A model generated the notes under the pieces. The model saw only the letters and a program-made list of their open reading frames with translations, searched no databases and had not been told where the DNA came from. A DNA stretch of 9,584 bases, taken from positions 1-9,584 of the forward strand of contig CAZQVN010000090.1 of the NCBI GenBank assembly GCA_964596775.1. Reading direction: 5' to 3'. Positions 1 through 7,127 of this stretch are shown here, one piece after another. Each line of letters begins with the position of its first letter. Positions within the stretch are counted from its first letter, which is position 1. Both the position numbers and the translations under genes were made by a program. Source of the stretch: CAZQVN01 sp964596775 (GTDB lineage Bacteria > Eisenbacteria > RBG-16-71-46 > JABDJR01 > JAWXBZ01).

Positions 1-6
1 TCGTTC

Positions 7-58
7 CGTCTCGACATCCTGTCTCGACTCCACTCGACGCTCCGCACGGCTCCGCGAC
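7..58 (-). repeat. Interspersed repeat module A, diverged inverted copy
   Basis: Read on the minus strand, this segment matches the module at 319-395. It lacks an internal stretch of about 24 bases and differs by a handful of substitutions and a one-base deletion. Shared landmarks on the + strand are CGTCTCG at 7-13, TCGACTCC and CTCCGCACGGCTCCGCGAC (ending at 58). It shows the family is present at least twice and in both orientations. The left flank of this copy would lie outside the window. Confidence 0.75.
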
Positions 59-88
59 GACCCCCGAGGAGGGGAGGAACTCCGAAAC
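59..88 (+). repeat. Possible degenerate B module beside the inverted A copy
   Basis: If the element is built as inverted B, then A, then B, a B copy is expected exactly here. The sequence begins CCCCGAGGAG (from about 62), which equals the start of the third B copy at 494-503, and then diverges with only scattered matches. This is suggestive only; the match could be chance in C/G-rich sequence. Confidence 0.3.
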
Positions 89-286
89 CCCTTCACTCCC
101 ACCTCGCTGATTGGGGGTAAAGGGCTTCAATTACTCCCAGCTCCGCGCTCGAGATCTGCACCCGGCCCATCGCAGGATATGGCGTTCCACCCCCACTCCT
201 GTGCATGGACTGCTCTGTGTGCACTGGGGCGGGGCGCACCATCCGATCCCCCCACAAAATAAAGTTGGTTTGGCGCATGCGGTCGG

Positions 287-318
287 GCGTCGTGGCGTTT
301 CGTTTCACTCCGAGGGGC
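287..318 (-). repeat. Interspersed repeat module B, inverted copy
   Basis: The reverse complement of this 32-base segment matches the core of the third tandem copy (493-524) at 28 of 32 positions, and the first two copies at 27 of 32. The identical block is GCGTCGTGGCGTTTC on the + strand apart from one base. It abuts module A (319) directly, so module A is bracketed by inverted copies of B. Confidence 0.85.
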
Positions 319-395
319 CGTCGCGGAGCCGGCGGAGCCAGGATGGCGGAGCCGTGCGGAGCGCCGAGCGGAGTCGAGGCAGGGATGCCGAGACG
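319..395 (+). repeat. Interspersed repeat module A, forward copy
   Basis: This is the central module of the element. It contains short internal repeats of GCGGAGCC (322-329 and near 334-338, then GGCGGAGCC again near 346-354), followed by the words CGAGCGGAGTCGAGGC and GATGCCGAGACG. Its 3' two-thirds is matched in reverse complement at 7-54. It is flanked on the left by an inverted B copy and, after a 4-base gap, on the right by the tandem B array. I cannot tell from one window whether it is mobile. Confidence 0.8.
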
Positions 396-399
396 CAGC

Positions 400-558
400 G
401 TGCCCCGAGGGGTGAAATGGAACGCCACGACGCGGGCACGGCGCGTGCCCCGAGGGGTGAAATGGAACGCCACGACGCGTGGCACGGCGCGTGCCCCGAG
501 GAGTGAAATGGAACGCCACGACGCGGGCACGGAGCAGGAAAAACGCGGGCACGGAGCA
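400..558 (+). repeat. Tandem array of module B, three copies plus a fragment
   Basis: Three head-to-tail units start at 400, 445 and 491 (45, 46 and 45 bases). The 32-base cores at 402-433 and 447-478 are identical, and the one at 493-524 differs by a single base. Units begin GTGCCC and end near GGGCAC, so each has 6-bp inverted ends. At the first junction GGGCAC (434-439), a GGCGC loop and GTGCCC (445-450) can fold into a hairpin; the second junction gives a 5-bp version. A fourth partial unit repeats ACGCGGGCACGGAGCA at 521-536 and 543-558. There are no unique spacers, so this is not a CRISPR array. Confidence 0.9.
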
Positions 559-661
559 GATAGTGGCCAAACCCCACCCCCCCGTAGTACCATCTCAAGC
601 TCTCCGTCCGTACTGCACATCTGAAACGAAACTCAAAAACGGCGCACCAAAGCCGTCCACC

Positions 662-666
662 GGAGG
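662..666 (+). promoter_or_regulatory. Ribosome binding site of the hydroxyacyl-CoA dehydrogenase gene
   Basis: GGAGG lies 8 bases before the ATG at 675. This is a near-perfect SD sequence and decides the start. Confidence 0.85.
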
Positions 667-674
667 TTACAATC

Positions 675-1568
675 ATGGCCATCAAGCGTGTTGGCGTGCT
701 CGGCTGCGGCCTCATGGGCTCGGGAATCGCCCAGATCGCGGCCCAGTCGGGATACGACACGATCGTCCGGGAAACCGACGACAGATTCATTGAAAAGGGA
801 TTCGGCCGCATCAAGGGGATGCTGGCCAAGGGCGTTGAAAAGGGAAAAGTGACCCAGGCGGACATGGACGCCACCATGGGTCGACTCAAGGGAACGACGA
901 AGCTCGAGGACCTGAAAGACTGCGACATCGTGATCGAGGCCATCATCGAGAACCTGGACGCCAAGCGTGAAGCGTTCCAGGTTCTGGACAAGGTCTGTCC
1001 CCCGACTACGCTTTTTGCGTCGAACACGTCCTCGCTGTCCATAACCGAGATGGCCGCCACAACCGGCCGACCGGACAGGTTCCTCGGGCTTCATTTCTTC
1101 AATCCCGTGCCGCTCATGAAACTTGTCGAGGTCGTCCGCGGCCTTCGCACGAGCCCGGAAACCCTGGAAGCGGGTCTCGCGTTCGGCAAGAGCCTCGGGA
1201 AGTCGCCGATCGTGGCCAAGGACAGTCCGGGGTTCGTCGTGAACCTGCTGCTCGTTCCGTACCTGCTCGGGGCCATCCGCGCCCTCGAGATGGGCGTGGC
1301 CTCCGTCACCGACATCGACGAAGGGATGAAGCTTGGCTGCGGCTACCCGATGGGGCCGCTGACGCTGCTCGACTTCGTCGGCCTCGACACCACCTACTAC
1401 ATCGCGAACATCATGTTCGACGAGTTCAAGACGGCGGAATACGCCGCCCCCACGCTGCTCAAGCGGATGGTCCTGGCCGGCTACCACGGCCGCAAGTCCG
1501 GCAAGGGGTTCTACGACTACTCGACCGACACGCCCGTGCCGACGGCCGGCCTTACGGCGGGAGCCTAG
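675..1568 (+). CDS. hbd: 3-hydroxybutyryl-CoA (3-hydroxyacyl-CoA) dehydrogenase
   Basis: A cytoplasmic NAD-dependent enzyme that interconverts (S)-3-hydroxyacyl-CoA and 3-oxoacyl-CoA. The 297 residues are close to the usual ~285 of single-domain bacterial Hbd/PaaH proteins. The N-terminal Rossmann fold opens with VGVLGCGLMGSGIA (glycines 10, 12, 15). Glu33 at the end of the second strand suits NAD rather than NADP. Ser119, His140 (in HFFNPVP), Glu152 and Asn190 (in DSPGFVVN) keep exactly the spacing of the catalytic Ser137, His158, Glu170 and Asn208 of human HAD. The C-terminal helical domain holds GYPMGP and ends in a KSGKGFYDY block plus a short Thr/Ala/Gly-rich tail. The gene ends 9 bases before the enoyl-CoA hydratase gene, whose SD overlaps its stop codon. 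Chain length is not certain; short-chain is likely from size and neighbours. Confidence 0.93.
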   Translation: MAIKRVGVLGCGLMGSGIAQIAAQSGYDTIVRETDDRFIEKGFGRIKGMLAKGVEKGKVTQADMDATMGRLKGTTKLEDLKDCDIVIEAIIENLDAKREAFQVLDKVCPPTTLFASNTSSLSITEMAATTGRPDRFLGLHFFNPVPLMKLVEVVRGLRTSPETLEAGLAFGKSLGKSPIVAKDSPGFVVNLLLVPYLLGAIRALEMGVASVTDIDEGMKLGCGYPMGPLTLLDFVGLDTTYYIANIMFDEFKTAEYAAPTLLKRMVLAGYHGRKSGKGFYDYSTDTPVPTAGLTAGA

Positions 1569-1577
1569 GAGACGATC

Positions 1578-2360
1578 ATGGCCTACGAAAACATCCAGTA
1601 TGAAGTGAAGGACGGCATCGCGTGGATCACCCTGAACCGCCCCAAGGTTCTGAACGCTCTCAACGGGCAGCTGATGGGAGAACTGTCGCACGCCTTCGAT
1701 CAGCTGATCGGGGACGCTTCCGTCGGCGGAGTGATCATCACCGGATCGGGTGACAAGGCGTTCTGCGCCGGCGCGGACATCGACGAACTGCGCCGCAACA
1801 ACCCGGTGCAGGGGGTCGACACGTCGCTCAGGGGGCAGGCGATCCTCCGCAAGATGGAGATGTGCGGCAAGCCTGTGATCGCGGCGGTGAACGGTCACAC
1901 CTACGGCGGCGGCTGCGAGCTGGCCATGGCCTGCACGCTGCGCATCGCCTCGGACAACGCCCGCTTCGGCCAGCCCGAAGTGAACCTGGGGATCATTCCC
2001 GGGTATGGCGGAACGCAGCGGCTGCCGCGGCTTGTCGGAAAGGGCGTGGCCATGGACCTCGTCATCACCGGACGGGCGATCAAGGCCGACGAGGCCGAAC
2101 GGATCGGCCTGGTCAACCGCGTGGTGCCGCAGGCCGAACTGCTGAAGACGGCCGAGGAAACGCTCCGGCTCATCATGAGCAAGGGGCCGGTGGCCGTGAA
2201 GGCGTGCATCGAAGCGGTGCACCGCGGAATGGACATGGACCTCGACAATGCGCTCAATCTCGAGGCGCAGCTGTTCGGTGTCGTGTCGTCCACGGAAGAC
2301 ATGAAGGAAGGGCTGACCGCATTTCTCGAAAAGCGGCCGGCGGCGTTCAAGAACAGGTAA
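1578..2360 (+). CDS. crt: Enoyl-CoA hydratase (crotonase family)
   Basis: Catalyses reversible addition of water to trans-2-enoyl-CoA, giving (S)-3-hydroxyacyl-CoA, the substrate of the upstream dehydrogenase. The 260 residues are the usual family length. Crotonase marks include LNRPKVLNALN (19-29), the oxyanion loop FCAGADI (62-68), and NGHTYGGGCELA, with oxyanion Gly111. Glu114 and Glu134 (in FGQPEVNLGIIPGYGGTQRL) lie 20 residues apart, as Glu144 and Glu164 do in rat mitochondrial hydratase. Both acids present argues for a true hydratase rather than an isomerase or hydrolase of the same fold. The SD AGGAGA (1567-1572) overlaps the preceding stop codon, so translation is probably coupled. 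Chain-length range cannot be read from the sequence. Confidence 0.92.
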   Translation: MAYENIQYEVKDGIAWITLNRPKVLNALNGQLMGELSHAFDQLIGDASVGGVIITGSGDKAFCAGADIDELRRNNPVQGVDTSLRGQAILRKMEMCGKPVIAAVNGHTYGGGCELAMACTLRIASDNARFGQPEVNLGIIPGYGGTQRLPRLVGKGVAMDLVITGRAIKADEAERIGLVNRVVPQAELLKTAEETLRLIMSKGPVAVKACIEAVHRGMDMDLDNALNLEAQLFGVVSSTEDMKEGLTAFLEKRPAAFKNR

Positions 2361-2456
2361 CCACACCGGGGCGGTGACGCTGCCAGGGGGCACGCCGTTG
2401 CAGGGCAACACGTGCGCATCGGCGGCCGCTCCGTTTCATCAGAACAGGGGTTTATC

Positions 2457-3668
2457 ATGAGTCGTGATGTCTTCATCGTTGCCGGCGCCCGTACGCCGAT
2501 GTGTGAGTATGAATCCGGCCGTCGCGGCGACGGCAAGCCGGGCGGCCTCCTGGCCGGCCTGACGGCCGTGGAACTCGGGGCCGCCGCATCCCGCGAAGCC
2601 ATGAAGCGCGCCGGCGTCGAAGGCGCCGATATCGACCAGGTGATCTTCGGCAACGCGCTGCAGACCGCCAACGACGCGATCTACGGGGCCCGCCACGTCG
2701 GCCTCAAGGCCGGCGTCCCGAACCCGGTGCCCGCGCTCACCGTCAACCGGCTCTGCGGGTCGGGCATCCAGTCGATCATCAGCGCCGCGGAACAGATCCA
2801 GACCGGCCGCGCCGGAATCGCCCTGGCCGGCGGCATGGAAAACATGAGCCAGGCGCCGCATGTCATTCACGGTCTGCGCGGGGGGCTCAAGCTCGGCCAG
2901 GGAAAGCTCGAGGACCTGCTCATGGCGGCGTTGCTCGACACGCAGTGCGGCTTCTTCATGGCGCAGACGGCCGAGAACATCGCGAAGCGGATGGAGATCT
3001 CCCGCGAGGAGCAGGACGTTTACGCCGTGCGCAGCCAGCAGGCGGCGGCGGCAGCGGTGGAACGCGGCATTTTCCAGGACGAGATCGTGCCCGTCGAAGT
3101 GAAGATGGGGCGCAACACGATGACCGTCGATGCCGACGATCACCGCCGACCGGAAACGAAGATGGAGGACCTGGCCAAGCTTCCTCCGGCGTTCAGCAAG
3201 GACGGCACGGTCACCGCCGGCAACGCCTCCGGAATCGTCGACGGCGGTGCCGCCGTGGTCCTGATGTCCGGCGAGGCGGTCAGGGCCCGTGGTGCGAGGC
3301 CTCTGGCCCGCGTGGTCAACTGGGAGTTCATCGGCGTCGAGCCCGAGGTCATGGGGCTGGGCCCGGTCCCGGCCATCCAGGGCGTTCTCAGGCGCGAGAA
3401 CCTGAAGGTCGGCGACATCGACCTGATCGAGATCAACGAGGCGTTCGCGGCCCAGTATCTCGGCTGCGAGAAGGCACTCGACCTCGACCGCGACCGGGTC
3501 AACGTGAACGGCGGAGCGATCGCGCTCGGCCACCCGCTCGGCGCCACCGGCACCCGCATCACCCTGAGCCTGGCCCTGGAATTGAAGCGGCGCGGCGGAA
3601 AACGGGGGATCGCCTCGGCGTGCATCGGCGGCGGCCAGGGAATTGCTCTGCTGATCGAATCCGTCTAA
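2457..3668 (+). CDS. Acetyl-CoA C-acetyltransferase / thiolase
   Basis: Condenses two acetyl-CoA to acetoacetyl-CoA, or cleaves 3-oxoacyl-CoA in the reverse direction. I chose ATG 2457 (403 residues) because MSRDVFIVAGARTP is the family N-terminus and a GGGG-containing SD (2445-2450) lies 6 bases upstream. A GTG at 2412 would add 15 unconserved residues. Nucleophile Cys100 (NRLCGSG), Asn327 (NEAFA), His359 (ALGHPLGATG) and Cys389 (CIGGGQG) keep the exact spacing of Cys89, Asn316, His348 and Cys378 of the Zoogloea enzyme. The 11-residue offset reflects a longer loop after ARTP (about residues 15-36). The His-Met pair typical of biosynthetic short-chain thiolases seems to read Phe167-Met168 here, so substrate length is uncertain. 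A 96-base gap, with no terminator or promoter that I can see, separates it from the hydratase gene. Confidence 0.92.
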   Translation: MSRDVFIVAGARTPMCEYESGRRGDGKPGGLLAGLTAVELGAAASREAMKRAGVEGADIDQVIFGNALQTANDAIYGARHVGLKAGVPNPVPALTVNRLCGSGIQSIISAAEQIQTGRAGIALAGGMENMSQAPHVIHGLRGGLKLGQGKLEDLLMAALLDTQCGFFMAQTAENIAKRMEISREEQDVYAVRSQQAAAAAVERGIFQDEIVPVEVKMGRNTMTVDADDHRRPETKMEDLAKLPPAFSKDGTVTAGNASGIVDGGAAVVLMSGEAVRARGARPLARVVNWEFIGVEPEVMGLGPVPAIQGVLRRENLKVGDIDLIEINEAFAAQYLGCEKALDLDRDRVNVNGGAIALGHPLGATGTRITLSLALELKRRGGKRGIASACIGGGQGIALLIESV

Positions 3669-3809
3669 GCTGGACTGCGGAATCGGGGGCAACGGCTCCG
3701 GTGTCGCAAAATGCAATCAACTCGAATAAAGACAATATGTTACGGCTGATCCACCGCGGTGCTATACTTGCCGCGGCGGTGCGCCGGATCGTCTGCCCCG
3801 ACTTCAACA
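3669..3809. other. Intergenic boundary between the acyl-CoA cluster and the proteostasis genes
   Basis: No hairpin with a T-run is visible after the thiolase stop, so the end of the first transcript is not resolved. The right half carries the likely tRNA promoter and two CCGCGG palindromes (3754-3759 and 3771-3776) placed on either side of its -10 box. They sit in a larger imperfect dyad: GATCCACCGC (3748-3757) against GCGGT (3776-3780) and GGATC (3786-3790). There is no CIRCE element and no obvious sigma32 promoter, although heat-shock control would be plausible for the downstream genes. Confidence 0.5.
3740..3768 (+). promoter_or_regulatory. Predicted sigma70-type promoter with extended -10, upstream of tRNA-Leu and tig
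   Basis: TATACT at 3763-3768 matches the consensus -10 at 5 of 6 positions and is preceded by TGC (3760-3762), the extended -10 motif. The -35 at 17-base spacing is weak (TTACGG, 3740-3745), which an extended -10 can compensate. Initiation would fall near 3775, about 35 bases before the mature tRNA end. It is the only good promoter-like site I found in this gap. Confidence 0.6.
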
Positions 3810-3894
<85 letters not shown>

Positions 3895-3920
3895 GCCACG
3901 ACGAGACAGAAAGGGATACC

Positions 3921-5198
3921 TTGGTCAAAGTCAATTTGATAGAGCAGCCGTCCTGCAAGCGGGTCCTGGAGATCGAGATCCCCGCCGCGGACGTGGAAAA
4001 GGAAATGAACGCGCTCATCGAGGAGTACCGCAAGTCCATGGTTCTCCCCGGTTTTCGCAAGGGCAAGGCCCCGCTCAACATGGTGATGGCCAAGGTCGGC
4101 GAGTCGCTGCAGTCGGAGTTCCTGAAGCGCGCGCTCCCGAAGGCCTACATGGAGGCGGTCGAGGAGGTGAAAGTTCATCCGGCGGGCAACCCCGAGATCA
4201 ACAATCTCCAGTTCAAGAAGGGGGAACCGCTGCGGTTCGAGGCCCACGTCGAAGTGTGGCCCCCCGGCGAGATCACCGGATACCGCGAGCTGTCGCTGGC
4301 CCGCGAGGAGTTCGAGGTCACCGACGAGGATATCGACCAGTCGCTCCAGAATTTCCGGGAGTCGCGCGCGGAGTACAACGCGGTGGACCGCCCGGCTCAG
4401 GGAACGGACCAGGTGCTGGCCACCTACTGGATCCTGAACGCGGCCGGCGAGCGCGGCGAGGAAAAGGAAGGGCTGATCGAAGTCGGCGGTTCGGGCACGC
4501 CCGAGCCGTTCAACGTGGCGCTGATGAGCGCGGTCAAGGGCGAGTCGCGCCGCGTCGTGCTCCCCGCCTCCACGCACACGTCGGAGGAGGGTGTCCACGA
4601 GCATCCGGAGCAGGTGTTCGACGTGGTGGTCAAGGAAGTCCGCGAGAAGTCGCTGCCCGAGCTCGACGACGCGTTCGCGAAGGAAGCGCTGGGCAAGGAG
4701 GACGCCACCCTCGACGAGTTGAAGGCGCGGGTACGGCTGAATCTCGAGGCCCAGGAAGGCCTGCGCAGCCGTGAGGCGTTCGAGGAGGTCCTGTTCGACG
4801 CGCTGATCGCCGCGAATCCGATCGAACTGCCGGAAGGGGTCGTCAAGGAGGCCCTCGACGACATCGTCGAGCGCGCCCGCCGGGATCGCGGTACACTCTC
4901 CGGGGACGAGGAAGGGCAGATCCGCACGGCCTACCTCCCGGCGGTGGAAAAGAAACTTCGAACCGATCTGATCGTTCAAAAGGTCGGAATGCAGGAAAAC
5001 GTAGCGGTCTCGGATGAAGAGGTCGATAACGAGGTCAGGAGATTTGCCGAGAGGGAAGGGAAACCCCTCGCGGAAATTCGCGGTAAACTGAAGAAAAGCA
5101 ACGGGTTGGACCGGATCCACGACGACATGTACCGTCACAAGGTCATCCAGGTCCTGCTCGGGCTCGCCAAGGTCGAAGTGATCAAGAAGCGGAGGTAA
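3921..5198 (+). CDS. tig: Trigger factor, ribosome-associated chaperone
   Basis: Binds near the nascent-chain exit on ribosomal protein L23 and shields emerging polypeptides. I chose TTG 3921 (425 residues), preceded by AAGGGA (3911-3916). It gives the family N-terminus MVKVNLIEQPSCKRVLEIEIPA; the first in-frame ATG would delete half the ribosome-binding domain, and frames upstream run into the tRNA. The ribosome-binding domain (1 to ~115) has the signature GFRKGKAP (44-51). The FKBP-type PPIase domain (about 150-243) is diverged: Phe198 and Phe233 seem kept, but the usual glycine-rich FxGG and GxxPGFE words are not recognisable. The C-terminal chaperone arms (~244-425) begin after KSLPELDDAFAK, a family marker. 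It ends 4 bases before clpP, whose SD GGAGG (5191-5195) lies in its last codons. Confidence 0.93.
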   Translation: MVKVNLIEQPSCKRVLEIEIPAADVEKEMNALIEEYRKSMVLPGFRKGKAPLNMVMAKVGESLQSEFLKRALPKAYMEAVEEVKVHPAGNPEINNLQFKKGEPLRFEAHVEVWPPGEITGYRELSLAREEFEVTDEDIDQSLQNFRESRAEYNAVDRPAQGTDQVLATYWILNAAGERGEEKEGLIEVGGSGTPEPFNVALMSAVKGESRRVVLPASTHTSEEGVHEHPEQVFDVVVKEVREKSLPELDDAFAKEALGKEDATLDELKARVRLNLEAQEGLRSREAFEEVLFDALIAANPIELPEGVVKEALDDIVERARRDRGTLSGDEEGQIRTAYLPAVEKKLRTDLIVQKVGMQENVAVSDEEVDNEVRRFAEREGKPLAEIRGKLKKSNGLDRIHDDMYRHKVIQVLLGLAKVEVIKKRR

Positions 5199-5202
5199 AT
5201 GG

Positions 5203-5790
5203 ATGGCCCTCGTTCCGATCGTCGTTGAGCAGTCTGCGCGCGGTGAACGCGCTTACGACATATATTCAAGACTCCTGAAGGATCGCATCATCTTTCTGGG
5301 CTCGGCCATCGACGATGTCGTGGCCAACCTGATCATCGCCCAGATGCTGTTTCTCGAGGCCGAGGACCCGGACAAGGACATCCAGCTCTACATAAACAGT
5401 CCGGGCGGGTCCGTCACGGCGGGGCTCGGCATCTACGACACGATGCAGTTCATCAAGCCGCCGGTGGCCACGACCTGCCTGGGACAGGCGGCGTCCATGG
5501 GCGCCCTGCTTCTCCTCGCCGGGGAAAAGGGGAAACGCTCGATTCTCACGAACGCCCGTGTCATGATTCATCAGCCGCTGGGAGGAACCCAGGGGCAGGC
5601 ATCGGACATCGAAATCTACACGAAGGAAATGCTGACGATTCGCGAAAAGCTGAACAGCATCATGTCGCACCACACCGGTCGCACCATGGACCAGATCCTC
5701 AAGGACACGGACCGCAACAATTTCATGTCGGCGGCCCAGGCCAAGGAATACGGCATCGTGGACGAAGTCTTCGTAAAGCGGGGGCAGTAG
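5203..5790 (+). CDS. clpP: ATP-dependent Clp protease proteolytic subunit, Ser-His-Asn triad
   Basis: Forms the tetradecameric serine-protease chamber fed by ClpX. The 195 residues are full length, and the start MALVPIVVEQSARGERAYDIYSR is typical of ClpPs without a long propeptide. ATG 5203 lies 7 bases after GGAGG; the ATG at 5199 is out of frame. The oxyanion loop is SPGGSVTAG (66-74). The nucleophile is Ser98 (GQAASMGA) and the base His123 (MIHQPLGG). The third residue, expected 49 positions after the His as Asp in the word D-R-D-x-F, is Asn172 in TDRNNF (codon AAC, 5716-5718). The handle helix and C-terminus (KEYGIVDEVF) are normal, so nothing else suggests decay. Lower activity or mixed-ring regulation is an inference, based on Listeria ClpP1, which carries Asn at this position. 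Confidence 0.95.
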   Translation: MALVPIVVEQSARGERAYDIYSRLLKDRIIFLGSAIDDVVANLIIAQMLFLEAEDPDKDIQLYINSPGGSVTAGLGIYDTMQFIKPPVATTCLGQAASMGALLLLAGEKGKRSILTNARVMIHQPLGGTQGQASDIEIYTKEMLTIREKLNSIMSHHTGRTMDQILKDTDRNNFMSAAQAKEYGIVDEVFVKRGQ

Positions 5791-5835
5791 TTGGCCGAAC
5801 ACAGATCAGGCTCCAGGCGGGAGACCTAGAAGGAG

Positions 5836-7089
<1,254 letters not shown>

Positions 7090-7112
7090 TCCCGCCTTCG
7101 GGCCGGGAGGGT

Positions 7113-7127
7113 ATGGAGCCGACCTGA
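7113..7127 (+). other. Four-codon reading frame overlapping the lon start
   Basis: ATG 7113 opens a frame encoding Met-Glu-Pro-Thr whose TGA (7125-7127) shares its A with the lon ATG (7127). GGGAGGG at 7105-7111 precedes it by one base, which is too close to be ideal. The GGAG inside it (7115-7118) lies 8 bases before the lon ATG and is the more likely lon SD. The frame may have no role. Confidence 0.2.

Larger units (their letters stand above)
1..674. other. Non-coding repeat-bearing region upstream of the acyl-CoA cluster
   Basis: No gene is supported here. Several reading frames stay open on both strands, but they overlap one another, run through the repeats, lack convincing ribosome sites and translate into low-complexity Arg/Pro/Ala-rich sequence with repeated words such as VAFHFTPRG. 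That is what repeats in GC-rich DNA produce. Two modules of an interspersed repeat occupy 7-88 and 287-558 (listed separately). The stretch 89-286 is non-repetitive within the window and I recognise nothing in it. From 559 to 661 there is a run of seven C (577-583) and a small 5-bp stem-loop, ACGGC at 639-643 with GCCGT at 652-656, just upstream of the ribosome site of the first gene. I see no convincing sigma70 promoter, although the first gene presumably starts its transcript in this region. Confidence 0.7.

Noticed and set aside
400..558. CRISPR array
   Set aside because: Units are contiguous with no unique spacers, only three copies exist, and no cas gene is near.
93..624. Several overlapping frames of 131-175 codons on both strands in the upstream region
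   Set aside because: They contain repeated words that only reflect the tandem DNA repeat, lack SD sites, and compete with one another; no frame stands out as coding.
305..1060. 251-codon minus-strand open frame running through the repeats and into hbd
   Set aside because: It spans repeat DNA and the antisense of a well-supported dehydrogenase gene; its translation has no family motif and GC-rich DNA keeps such frames open.
633..2411. 592-codon minus-strand open frame opposite hbd and crt
   Set aside because: It is the antisense shadow of two catalytically complete genes; composition is His/Arg/Val/Asp-rich with no recognisable domain.
2412..2456. GTG start at 2412 for the thiolase
   Set aside because: It adds 15 residues that do not match the family N-terminus, whereas ATG 2457 has an SD at a 6-base distance and begins MSRDVFIVAGARTP.
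5199..5201. Earlier ATG for clpP
   Set aside because: It is out of frame with clpP and only 3 bases from the SD.
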